Both the position numbers and the translations under genes were made by a program. DNA of 42,074 nt, from positions 1 through 42,074 of the forward strand of contig SICB01000001.1 of NCBI GenBank assembly GCA_009691555.1, given 5' to 3'. The notes beneath the pieces are model-generated. The model was not told the DNA's origin. It saw only the letters and a program-made list of their open reading frames with translations, and made no database searches. The DNA comes from Patescibacteria group bacterium (GTDB taxonomy: Bacteria; Patescibacteriota; Saccharimonadia; CAILAD01; BJGX01). Positions 1 to 6,997 of this stretch are shown piece after piece. Numbering within the stretch: the stretch's first letter is position 1; each line of letters opens with the position of its first letter.

Positions 1-1
1 C

Positions 2-700
2 CTAGTAGGCCGAACTCTAATGATTCGAATCTTAGATTTGGACCGCAAAGAGAGCAAGCTGATTGTTTCCGAAAAAGAAGCCCAGCGCGAATTTACCGAA
101 GGCAAGATTGCCGCTTTTAAGGTTGGTGATACCATCAAGGGCATCGTGACTGGTGTGGTTGATTTTGGGGTTTTTGTAAATATCGACGGCATCGAGGGCT
201 TGGTGCATATTTCTGAGATCGCCTGGGATCGAGTCGATAACCCTTCTAAATATGTTAAGGTCGGGCAAGAAGTTGAGGCAATTATTATTGCCATCGACCA
301 AGACAAGCTTTCGTTATCGATGAAACAACTCACCGACGACCCTTGGCAAAAAGAAATAGCAAGCTACAAGCTAGGCGACTTCATTGACGGCAAAGTAACT
401 CGCATTACACCGTTTGGTGCATTTGTAGAAATTACCCCAGTCATCGAGGCGCTGGTGCATATCTCGGAGCTATCGGACGACCACATTACCGACCCTAGCG
501 CTCTAGTAAAAGTTGGTGAAACTAAAAAGTTTCGGGTTATTGCAATCGACATTGACCAACACAAACTATCGTTGAGTCTCAAGACTGGCAGTAAAGAGCC
601 AGCCGCCAAGCCAGCCAAGCCAGCCGCCAAGCCAGCAGTAGAAACAGCCGAGGCAGAACCAAAAAAAGCCAAAGCCGATAAGAAAACCGAGAAAGAATAA
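2..700 (+). CDS. rpsA: Ribosomal protein S1 (bS1), C-terminal part, 5' end cut by the window
   Basis: The reading frame is open to the window edge. The first in-frame ATG (base 20) is internal, because the residues before it (LVGRTL) and after it read as the end of an S1 repeat. Two complete S1 (OB-fold) repeats follow, at about residues 36-105 and 118-190 counted from base 20. Both carry the family signature G.. G.V..I..FGAFV......GLVHISE. bS1 helps the 30S subunit bind and unfold mRNA. The last 35 residues form a low-complexity Lys/Ala/Pro tail (repeated AAKPAKP), probably disordered. ylxR-infB-rbfA follow directly. In many bacteria nusA precedes ylxR, but the repeated S1 domains and lack of KH domains in the visible part favour S1. 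Confidence 0.88.
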   Translation, partial: LVGRTLMIRILDLDRKESKLIVSEKEAQREFTEGKIAAFKVGDTIKGIVTGVVDFGVFVNIDGIEGLVHISEIAWDRVDNPSKYVKVGQEVEAIIIAIDQDKLSLSMKQLTDDPWQKEIASYKLGDFIDGKVTRITPFGAFVEITPVIEALVHISELSDDHITDPSALVKVGETKKFRVIAIDIDQHKLSLSLKTGSKEPAAKPAKPAAKPAVETAEAEPKKAKADKKTEKE

Positions 701-706
701 CCCCCA

Positions 707-955
707 ATGGTAACTGCGCAATCACATACTCCGATTCGCAGTCGCGAGGGGCGTCATACCCCAATCCGTAGTTGTAAGGGTTGTCGCAAAAAGCAGGCTA
801 AGGGCCAGCTTCAGCGCTGGGTTTTGCAAGACGGCCAGCCGGCCCTCGATGAAAAACAGAATATCTCGAGTCGTGGGGTCTATGTTTGCTCGGACAGTTG
901 CTATAATAGTATCAAAGGCCATTTGCCCCAAATAATTAATAGGAGACGCTCATGA
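707..955 (+). CDS. ylxR: YlxR family (DUF448) RNA-binding protein
   Basis: This 82-residue protein has the YlxR pattern: RSCKGCRKK near residue 22, an aspartate before a short loop, and GVYVCSDSCYNSI near residue 62, which gives a compact basic fold with Cys pairs. YlxR proteins are small nucleoid- or RNA-binding proteins usually encoded between nusA and infB. Here the gene sits between rpsA and infB, and its TGA stop overlaps the infB ATG (ATGA). The N-terminus contains a small in-frame duplication, HTPIRS occurring twice (residues 7-12 and 17-22), so the true start could lie slightly downstream. The family is clear; the precise role is not known. Confidence 0.82.
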   Translation: MVTAQSHTPIRSREGRHTPIRSCKGCRKKQAKGQLQRWVLQDGQPALDEKQNISSRGVYVCSDSCYNSIKGHLPQIINRRRS

Positions 956-2706
956 GTGAAGACACAACCAAAGTAGAGGTAGCAGAGGTCATTAGCGTTG
1001 GCGAGTTTGCCGAACTTTTGGGCAAAGGCCCGGCCGCAGTGGTTGGCGAGCTCATGAAAAACGGCGTTATGGCCACCATCAACGAGCAGATCGATTTTGA
1101 CACCGCTCAAATTATTGGTGCTGAGCTTGGCTTTGAGGTTGTACCCAAAGCTGCTGGCAAGGAGCTTAGACCAAACGAAATCGACGAAACCAAGCAAGTA
1201 CCAAGGCCACCAGTCGTGGCGGTCATGGGCCACGTCGATCATGGCAAAACCAGCCTGCTCGACGCCATCCGTAATGCCGAAGTAGCAGCTGGCGAAGCCG
1301 GTGGTATTACTCAGCACATTGGTGCCTACCAAGTCACCAAAAATGATCGAGTGATTACATTTTTAGATACGCCAGGGCACGAAGCTTTTTCGGCCTTGCG
1401 CGAACATGGCGCCAAAATAGCCGACATCGCAATTATTGTAGTAGCCGCCGACGACGGCGTTAAGCCTCAAACTCGCGAGGCTATCGACCACGCCAAGCAA
1501 GCTGGTGTGGCCATCGTGGTGGCGATTAATAAAATCGACAAAGAAGGCGCCGATGTTAATAGAGTCAAGCAAGAGCTCTCGGATGTTGGTATTTTGCCAG
1601 ACGACTGGGGCGGCGATGTGCCGTGTGTCGAGGTCTCGGCCAAAACAGGCGACGGCATAACCAAGCTTCTGGAAGTTGTTTTGCTAGTTGCCGATATCGC
1701 CGAGTCGGTGGCTCGTGTCGATGGCTTTGGCCGGGGCGTAGTGATCGAATCGCACCTCGATACCGGCAAGGGGCCGATTGTTACTTTGCTCATCCAAGAA
1801 GGCATTATTAAACCAGGCGATTGGATTATCGCCGGAGTTAGCTATGGCAAAATCCGAACCATGGAAGACTTTAAGGGTAACAAAATCAAACAGGCCGAGC
1901 CATCTATGCCGGCCGTAGTTTCGGGCCTGAAGTCGCTTCCAGAATTCGGCAACTGGTTCGAGCAAGTCAACACCGAAAAAGAGGCCAAGGATTGGGTCGA
2001 TCGCCAAAGCCGCAAAAAAACCTACAAATCGGTGACATCTATTAAGAGTGTTACAGCCGAGGATATCGCCAACGCTGTAGTCGAGGGTGCCGTCAAGGAG
2101 TTGCCAATAGTCGTCAAGGCCGATGTACAGGGATCGCTCGAGTCGCTAATATCGGCGCTCGACCAAGTTGGTAATGACGAAGTCAGAGTCAAAATAGTGG
2201 CTTCTGGTATCGGTGATATTTCGGAAGGCGATGTGCAGGCTGCCACGGCTGGTAAGGCAATTATTTTGGGCTTTAATGTTAGTATTATCGCCGCCGTCAA
2301 TCAGCAGGCCAAACGCTCGGGCGTAGAATTCCAGCTTTATAAAGTTATCTACGAGCTACTCGACGATACCCGCGAGTGGCTATCTTCGATGCTCGAGCCA
2401 GAAATTATCGAAACCGAGCTAGCCAAGCTCAAAATACTAGGAGTCTTTAAAACCACCAAAGACAAGGTAATTTGTGGCGGTAAGGTTTTGAGCGGCAAGG
2501 TTACCACCGACACCGAAATCAAAATCACCAGAGCCGGCAAGGTTGTTGGTACTGGCAAGCTCAAGAGCCTCCAAAAAGACAAGCAAGAATCCAAAGAAGC
2601 CATCCAAAACGAAGAGTGCGGCCTAGAAGTTGCAACCAACAAGGCAATAGAACTCGGCGACGAGCTGGTGTTTTATACCACCACCTCGCGCGCCCGAAAG
2701 CTCTAA
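952..2706 (+). CDS. infB: Translation initiation factor IF-2
   Basis: IF-2 is the GTPase that brings formyl-Met-tRNA to the 30S initiation complex and promotes subunit joining. Visible motifs are G1 GHVDHGKT (residues 93-100), the switch I segment GGITQHIGA (about 117-125), G3 DTPGH (139-143), G4 NKID (192-195) and G5 SAK. Domains II, III and the C-terminal tRNA-binding barrel follow (GKVLSGKV, KIT.AG). At 584 residues the protein is short, with only about 85 residues before the G domain against several hundred in E. coli. An AGGAG ribosome binding site lies at 941-945. The gene overlaps ylxR by 4 bp and is followed by rbfA after 6 bp. Confidence 0.97.
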   Translation: MSEDTTKVEVAEVISVGEFAELLGKGPAAVVGELMKNGVMATINEQIDFDTAQIIGAELGFEVVPKAAGKELRPNEIDETKQVPRPPVVAVMGHVDHGKTSLLDAIRNAEVAAGEAGGITQHIGAYQVTKNDRVITFLDTPGHEAFSALREHGAKIADIAIIVVAADDGVKPQTREAIDHAKQAGVAIVVAINKIDKEGADVNRVKQELSDVGILPDDWGGDVPCVEVSAKTGDGITKLLEVVLLVADIAESVARVDGFGRGVVIESHLDTGKGPIVTLLIQEGIIKPGDWIIAGVSYGKIRTMEDFKGNKIKQAEPSMPAVVSGLKSLPEFGNWFEQVNTEKEAKDWVDRQSRKKTYKSVTSIKSVTAEDIANAVVEGAVKELPIVVKADVQGSLESLISALDQVGNDEVRVKIVASGIGDISEGDVQAATAGKAIILGFNVSIIAAVNQQAKRSGVEFQLYKVIYELLDDTREWLSSMLEPEIIETELAKLKILGVFKTTKDKVICGGKVLSGKVTTDTEIKITRAGKVVGTGKLKSLQKDKQESKEAIQNEECGLEVATNKAIELGDELVFYTTTSRARKL

Positions 2707-2712
2707 ACTGCC

Positions 2713-3030
2713 ATGAACCTGCGACTCGAAAAGTTCAGCTCGATGATCAAAAAACAACTTGCCCCAATACTGCTCGAGTACCAAATGCCTGGCAGTTCGG
2801 TTAGTGTTAATGGTGTCAAAATCAGCCCCGATTTAAAAATTGCCCATATATATATTTCGGTTTGGGGCAAAGATGCCGAAGCTGTTTTTGAGCTAATCCA
2901 AAAAAACCGCGGTGAAATATCTAAGGCCTTAGCCGGCAAGATCAAATCGAAGTTTTCGCCCAGTTTGAGCTTTCATCTGGATTCGGGCCAGGCCGATAGT
3001 GAGCTGATCGAAGATCTGCTGAAGAAATAA
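2713..3030 (+). CDS. rbfA: Ribosome-binding factor A
   Basis: RbfA is a single KH-like domain protein that binds immature 30S subunits and helps 16S rRNA 5'-end maturation. The 105-residue product shows the family layout: an N-terminal helix (RLEKFSSMIKKQLAPIL), a SVNGVKISPDLKIAHIYIS beta segment near residues 34-55, then the helix-kink-helix IQKNRGEISKALAGKIKSK and a final beta strand. It follows infB by 6 bp, the classical infB-rbfA arrangement, and is the last gene of the operon before a 404-bp repeat-bearing intergenic region. Confidence 0.92.
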   Translation: MNLRLEKFSSMIKKQLAPILLEYQMPGSSVSVNGVKISPDLKIAHIYISVWGKDAEAVFELIQKNRGEISKALAGKIKSKFSPSLSFHLDSGQADSELIEDLLKK

Positions 3031-3119
3031 TCCGCTCGGCGTGGTAGCCTAGATACTAAAGCTAAGAAAGCTTATTTTAATTATTTCCTAATTATTATCA
3101 ACCAATCTCATTAGTCATC

Positions 3120-3137
3120 ACTTTTGCTGCCAAAAGT
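3120..3137. repeat. Short palindrome ACTTTTG-N4-CAAAAGT, site P1
   Basis: This is a perfect 7-bp-arm inverted repeat with spacer CTGC, 13 bp left of the 152-bp element. The flanking AATATAAAACC is shared with sites P3 and P5. Confidence 0.8.
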
Positions 3138-3150
3138 AATATAAAACCAA

Positions 3151-3302
3151 CCGACTGTGGCTCGCCCCAATAAGCGCCCCAGCCTACCGAACAATCTTTA
3201 TCCAGAATAAACTTGCCCTGAATGTTAACACTTCAGGGCTTCAGACAATCCTGGATAATGATTAGTCCGTTAGCCTGTTGCTTTCTTGGAGCTCGATGTC
3301 GG
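3151..3302. repeat. 152-bp imperfect palindrome, copy 1
   Basis: The element runs from CCGAC to GTCGG, and the two halves are complementary along almost their whole length. The left half contains GGCTACCG-like and ATCCAG blocks whose complements (CGTTAGCC, CTGGAT) appear in mirror order on the right. The tip is a perfect hairpin with arms GCCCTGAA and TTCAGGGC (about 3215-3239). Copy 2 (32919-33070) has the same length and very similar sequence. The element may be a MITE-like mobile repeat or a structured RNA/DNA element. No ORF explains it. Confidence 0.85.
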
Positions 3303-3377
3303 TGAGGGAAGCGCACCTGCGGCAATAGTTGCTTTTTAATTATTATTAGCTAGTCTCACTAATTATCTCTATTCAGA

Positions 3378-3403
3378 TACCACTTTTGATACCAAAAGTG
3401 GTA
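3378..3403. repeat. Short palindrome, site P2 (11-bp arms)
   Basis: The arms TACCACTTTTG and CAAAAGTGGTA are perfectly complementary around ATAC. The site lies 31 bp before the GTG start of the Lnt-like gene, where it could act as an operator or be the right boundary of the repeat unit. Confidence 0.8.
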
Positions 3404-3434
3404 TTAAATAAAAAATAATAAAACATAAAAGTGA

Positions 3435-5102
3435 GTGATGCTAGCTTGGTCGTCTAAAGACCACAAAAGAAATCTGGGAGGAGCGCGACTAGGTGCTATA
3501 ATTAAAGAAGCATTAGGAGATTTAATAATCAAACTCAAAGCCCTAGTAAGATTCAAGCACTTCGATTGGCACAGCCTAGCACTAATAATTGCTAGTGGAG
3601 TATTATTATCGCTGCCGTTTGTGCGCTACCAGCTCGGCTGGCTCAGCTTTTTTAGCCTGCTACCGCTACTAGCCCTATTGCAGCGCCTACGAGCGCAAAA
3701 GGCTTCCAGCAAGCGAATTGTGGCGAGTATTTTGCTGGCCGGAGCAATCGATATGTCGATAGTCCTCACCTGGATGTACCAGCTCAATACCGTAGATCTG
3801 CTACAAGACCCACTGACGCGCGCCGTATTTGTGCCTTTCACTCTGGGGCTGATGGTGCTGTTTTTTGCATCGGGGTTTTTGATTTTTGGCTGGCTGGTCG
3901 TAAGGCTCAAAATATCGCTCGACAACAAAAACTCTTTTTTGTTGCTGCCGGCCGCTTGGGTGTTCGGTGAGTTTGCCCGCAGTGTGTTTTTTTCGATTAT
4001 GATGCTAGGCGAGGGCGGAGCTGTCGGTATGCACTGGAACTTCGGTGCGCTGGGGCTGGCAGCTAGTGCCACACCGCTGGTGTATTTTTCAAGGCTTGGC
4101 GGCCTCTTTGGGCTGAGCTTCGTGGTGGTGCTAGCTAATATTGCAATTTTTCAGCTGTGGCGCAGAAAGTTCGTTAAAGTTTCGGTGCTCATCATCGCTA
4201 GCATCGTCATTGCGACTGCGCTAGCGTATTATTTGTACCGTGCGCCATCAAATCCTGCCATCGAGCGGATTGGGTTGGTTCATTTGGGCTCCAACGAAGA
4301 TACCGATTACCAGCAGCCGCTGATCCGATCTATAAAAGACAACGCCAGTGGCAGGCTCGCTACAGTGATATTCCCAGAGTATTCGCACTTGTTTGACGAA
4401 CCCAGATTGCTCGATGAAGATCGCCAAATAGCCCAGCTGCTACTCAAAAATGAAGGAAGCAGAATAATTACCTCCAGGACTATATCTGCAGTAAAGACCG
4501 AGACAAATGCTATTGTAGAACTCGATGTATCGGGCCGGCAAATCAGCGCTCAGGGCAAGACCTTTTTGATACCAGGCGGAGAGTACATACCGTACCTCTA
4601 TAAGGGCATCCTGATTGCCTCCGGCAACTATCGGCTGATAGCCTACCATGAAGGCGAAAAGACAGTCGCTCAGTCCAAAAAACCAATCGAGCCAATCACG
4701 ATTAATGGAGTCAGCTATGGCGTGCTGGCCTGTTCGGGCATTATTGCCCCCGAGTACTATCGGGAGCTCACCAACCGCGGTGCCGAGGTGCTAGTAAACG
4801 CCGCCTCGCTCTCGACGATGGGCATAGGAGCGCAGTTTTTTGACCAGGCCAAGCAAATGGCTCGTTTTCAGGCCGTCGCTAATGCCCGGACACTAGTTCA
4901 GTCGGCCAGAGGTAAGCAATCTTATATAATGAGCCAAAACGGCACCATCCAGATACAAAATGCGTCTGACAGCACTAGCTATATGCAGGGCTCCATACAG
5001 CCCAACAGTACCCGCACTATCTACACCCTGCTCGGCGAATGGACTGTGCTGGCGAGCTTCGTCGGGCTGGTTGTATTTGCTTACATCAATAAAAAAAGCT
5101 AA
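3435..5102 (+). CDS. lnt: Apolipoprotein N-acyltransferase-like membrane carbon-nitrogen hydrolase
   Basis: The N-terminal half holds several hydrophobic helices (about residues 47-85, 97-120, 130-157, 167-190, 205-240, 245-268), followed by a periplasm-side nitrilase domain and a last helix near 530-550. The catalytic triad of Lnt can be placed: Glu315 in VIFPEYS, Lys375 in GKTFLIPGGEYIP and Cys433 in VLACSGII. Lnt transfers the third acyl chain to lipoproteins; it is classical in diderms but also occurs in Actinobacteria. The first 40 residues (basic, amphipathic) are an unusual extension. Start is GTG 3435 or the adjacent ATG 3438; neither has a clear RBS. The exact substrate is uncertain because sequence similarity to E. 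coli Lnt is limited. Confidence 0.75.
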   Translation: MMLAWSSKDHKRNLGGARLGAIIKEALGDLIIKLKALVRFKHFDWHSLALIIASGVLLSLPFVRYQLGWLSFFSLLPLLALLQRLRAQKASSKRIVASILLAGAIDMSIVLTWMYQLNTVDLLQDPLTRAVFVPFTLGLMVLFFASGFLIFGWLVVRLKISLDNKNSFLLLPAAWVFGEFARSVFFSIMMLGEGGAVGMHWNFGALGLAASATPLVYFSRLGGLFGLSFVVVLANIAIFQLWRRKFVKVSVLIIASIVIATALAYYLYRAPSNPAIERIGLVHLGSNEDTDYQQPLIRSIKDNASGRLATVIFPEYSHLFDEPRLLDEDRQIAQLLLKNEGSRIITSRTISAVKTETNAIVELDVSGRQISAQGKTFLIPGGEYIPYLYKGILIASGNYRLIAYHEGEKTVAQSKKPIEPITINGVSYGVLACSGIIAPEYYRELTNRGAEVLVNAASLSTMGIGAQFFDQAKQMARFQAVANARTLVQSARGKQSYIMSQNGTIQIQNASDSTSYMQGSIQPNSTRTIYTLLGEWTVLASFVGLVVFAYINKKS

Positions 5103-5134
5103 CTATTTCGACTCAGGCACCAAAGCAAAAGCAT

Positions 5135-5164
5135 TTGACTTTTAACAAGCATAATAGGTATAGT
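5135..5164 (+). promoter_or_regulatory. Promoter of the response regulator gene
   Basis: TTGACT (5135-5140) and TATAGT (5159-5164) are separated by 18 bp. The expected transcription start is at about 5171, the A of the ATG, so the mRNA would be leaderless. The upstream TTG at 5135 is thus part of the promoter and not a start codon. Confidence 0.65.
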
Positions 5165-5170
5165 ATAGAT

Positions 5171-5539
5171 ATGAAAAAAGTTTGCTTGCTTGTCGAAGAC
5201 AACGATTTTATCCGCAATATGTATAATCTGAAGCTATCAAAATCCAAGATTGATGTGGTAGAGGCTACCGACGGAGCTATGGCCCTAATAAAAATCAACG
5301 AGCATCAGCCGCAGGTTGTATTGCTAGATTTGATGATGCCAAATGTTAGTGGTATTGAAGTGCTCGAAGAGCTCAAGAAACACAATATAACTCCGGATTT
5401 GCCGGTGGTTGTTTTGACTAACATCATGGACCAAGCCACTATCGACCAAGCCAAGAGCCTTGGCGCGCGCGACTATATCGTAAAGACCGATCTAACCCCA
5501 AGTGAAGTGGTCGATAAGATTGCTCCGTTTTTGAGCTAA
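5171..5539 (+). CDS. Single-domain response regulator (CheY-like receiver)
   Basis: The 122-residue protein is a lone receiver domain with no output domain. Acidic pocket residues Glu9/Asp10, phospho-acceptor Asp53 (VVLLDLMMPNVSG), Thr83 and Lys105 (IVKTD) are in their usual places. ATG 5171 is chosen because the upstream in-frame TTG lies in the -35 box and MKKVCLLVEDN is the normal receiver start. No histidine kinase is encoded nearby, so the partner is elsewhere. The stop overlaps the stop of the convergent fmt gene by 4 bp. Confidence 0.9.
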   Translation: MKKVCLLVEDNDFIRNMYNLKLSKSKIDVVEATDGAMALIKINEHQPQVVLLDLMMPNVSGIEVLEELKKHNITPDLPVVVLTNIMDQATIDQAKSLGARDYIVKTDLTPSEVVDKIAPFLS

Positions 5540-6462
5540 GAACTGCCTAAATACCCATTGATGAAGCTTGCCGCATCCATTGGCGCTTTTCCGGCTGGTT
5601 GGATTGAGAGTATTTGTAGGCTTCCATCGGCGCAGCCGAAATAGAGTTTTTTGCCCTCGGCCTGGAGCTCACCCCGCGCAGCAGCCTGTTTTGAAGCTAG
5701 TGCGCGCAAAATGATGTAGGTGTTGTCTTTTGATACGATATAGCTCTTAGGCCAGCCGGCATAGGCGCGAACTTCGTTTGCCAGCTCGCTAGCTGGCTTA
5801 GCAGAGTCAATGAGCCCATCTTGCTTGGTAGTTTTTGTGGTGTAATTAACAGCCGCTTCGTCTTGCTCGACGGCATCGAGCTGACCCTGTAAGAGCATCT
5901 GAACAGTTTCTGGTAGTAAGGCGCAATTGAGCGCCGATAGCTTTTCGCGCAATTCGGTGGCGTTATAGTCTTTGCAATCGAGCTCGGCCCAAGTCAAGAT
6001 TGGCCCATCGTCTAGGCCGGGCGTAATTTTTATGATGGTTACTCCGGTCGTGACATCGCCGTTAATTAGCGCGGTTCTGATTGGGTCGGCCCCACGGTAT
6101 TTGGGCAGCAAGCTAAAGTGACTATTCAATATGCCATACTCAAAAGTTTCGATAACGTCTTTTGGTATGATCATTCCAAAATCGAGCACCACTGCAATAG
6201 GGCTTTTGATGTCGGTCGAGCCAACTAGCTTACTGATGTCGGCTTTTGAGCTAGGGTTAATAACGCCAATCGAGTTATTCTCGGCCCAGAGTTGGACGGC
6301 GTTTTTGAACATCTTGCCAGCCGAGTTGTGGGCTGGCGGTTTAGTAACAACTAGCTCGATATCAAAAACCTCGCTCAGGCACTGCAGAGCCTCGAGGCTG
6401 GTTTGGCCCGTGCCAAAAAAGACTATCGACACCCTTGGGTTATTTGCGTTTTTTGATATCAT
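5536..6462 (-). CDS. fmt: Methionyl-tRNA formyltransferase
   Basis: Fmt formylates the initiator Met-tRNA using 10-formyl-tetrahydrofolate. The 308-residue protein shows the Rossmann start VSIVFFGTG (residues 11-19), the catalytic block ILNSHFSLLPKYRGADPI (111-128) with Asn113 and His115, and GDVTTGVTII...PGLDDGPIL carrying the active-site Asp. A smaller C-terminal OB-like domain follows. It overlaps the end of def by 23 bp. A GTG at 6432 (residue 11) is an alternative start that would remove the overlap. Pairing with def places formylation and deformylation in one operon (fmt-def-priA reading leftward). Confidence 0.93.
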   Translation of the reverse strand: MISKNANNPRVSIVFFGTGQTSLEALQCLSEVFDIELVVTKPPAHNSAGKMFKNAVQLWAENNSIGVINPSSKADISKLVGSTDIKSPIAVVLDFGMIIPKDVIETFEYGILNSHFSLLPKYRGADPIRTALINGDVTTGVTIIKITPGLDDGPILTWAELDCKDYNATELREKLSALNCALLPETVQMLLQGQLDAVEQDEAAVNYTTKTTKQDGLIDSAKPASELANEVRAYAGWPKSYIVSKDNTYIILRALASKQAAARGELQAEGKKLYFGCADGSLQILSIQPAGKAPMDAASFINGYLGSS

Positions 6463-6997
6463 CTTTTTTGGCTTGAGCTACTGGCATTAGAGATCCGTTT
6501 TTGTCGATACTAAATAACTGCGAGGAGTCTTTGATGTGGTCTAAGAATATGACGCCGTTCATATGATCGATTTCGTGTTGCAAAACTCTGGCCGGAAAAC
6601 CCTCAACGCTAAGTCGAATTGGTGCGCCGTTGGCGTCTTGGGCTTTGACCTTGACCTTTAGCGGGCGCTTGACCCGACCATAAATACCAGGCACACTCAG
6701 GCAGCCTTCGATGTCGCTAATCATTTCGGTACTAACTTTGACTATTTCGGGGTTCACTAGGGTCGTAAACTCTTTGCTTTTGGGGTCGTCGAAGTCGTTG
6801 CGAACAACGGTCAGCTTGAGAGGCTCACCAACCTGTATGGCCGCCAGGGCCGCACCAAACTCGCTGTCGTGGTCCCAATCTAAGGTGGTGGCGATCATAT
6901 CGTTAGCGAGATTTCGAATAGAGTCGTCGACATAGCCGATCCGTTTGGATTTGCTGCGAAGTATTTTATTGGGTATGGTGATTATTTTTTTTATCAT
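6440..6997 (-). CDS. def: Peptide deformylase
   Basis: This metal hydrolase removes the formyl group from nascent proteins. The three family motifs are visible: GAALAAIQVG (residues 48-57, where many family members have GxGLAAxQ), EGCLS (97-101, ligand Cys99) and QHEIDH (140-145, ligands His141 and His145, catalytic Glu142). Length 185 is ordinary. ATG overlaps the TGA of priA (ATGA), so the two are translationally coupled. The first Gly of motif 1 is shifted (FGAA), a minor variation. Confidence 0.94.
   Translation of the reverse strand: MIKKIITIPNKILRSKSKRIGYVDDSIRNLANDMIATTLDWDHDSEFGAALAAIQVGEPLKLTVVRNDFDDPKSKEFTTLVNPEIVKVSTEMISDIEGCLSVPGIYGRVKRPLKVKVKAQDANGAPIRLSVEGFPARVLQHEIDHMNGVIFLDHIKDSSQLFSIDKNGSLMPVAQAKKDDIKKRK

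Larger units (their letters stand above)
3031..3434. repeat. Intergenic repeat island 1
   Basis: This 404-bp AT-rich stretch has no convincing ORF. It contains a 152-bp imperfect palindrome (3151-3302), a short ACTTTTG-N4-CAAAAGT palindrome before it (3120-3137), and a longer 11-bp-arm version after it (3378-3403), 31 bp before the Lnt-like gene. The same P-element-P layout recurs at 32884-33160. No Rho-independent terminator with a good U-tract was found after rbfA. Confidence 0.8.

Noticed and set aside
3120..3403. CRISPR array or integron attC cluster
   Set aside because: There is no regular repeat-spacer spacing, no cas or integrase gene, and no GTTRRRY-type attC ends were recognised.
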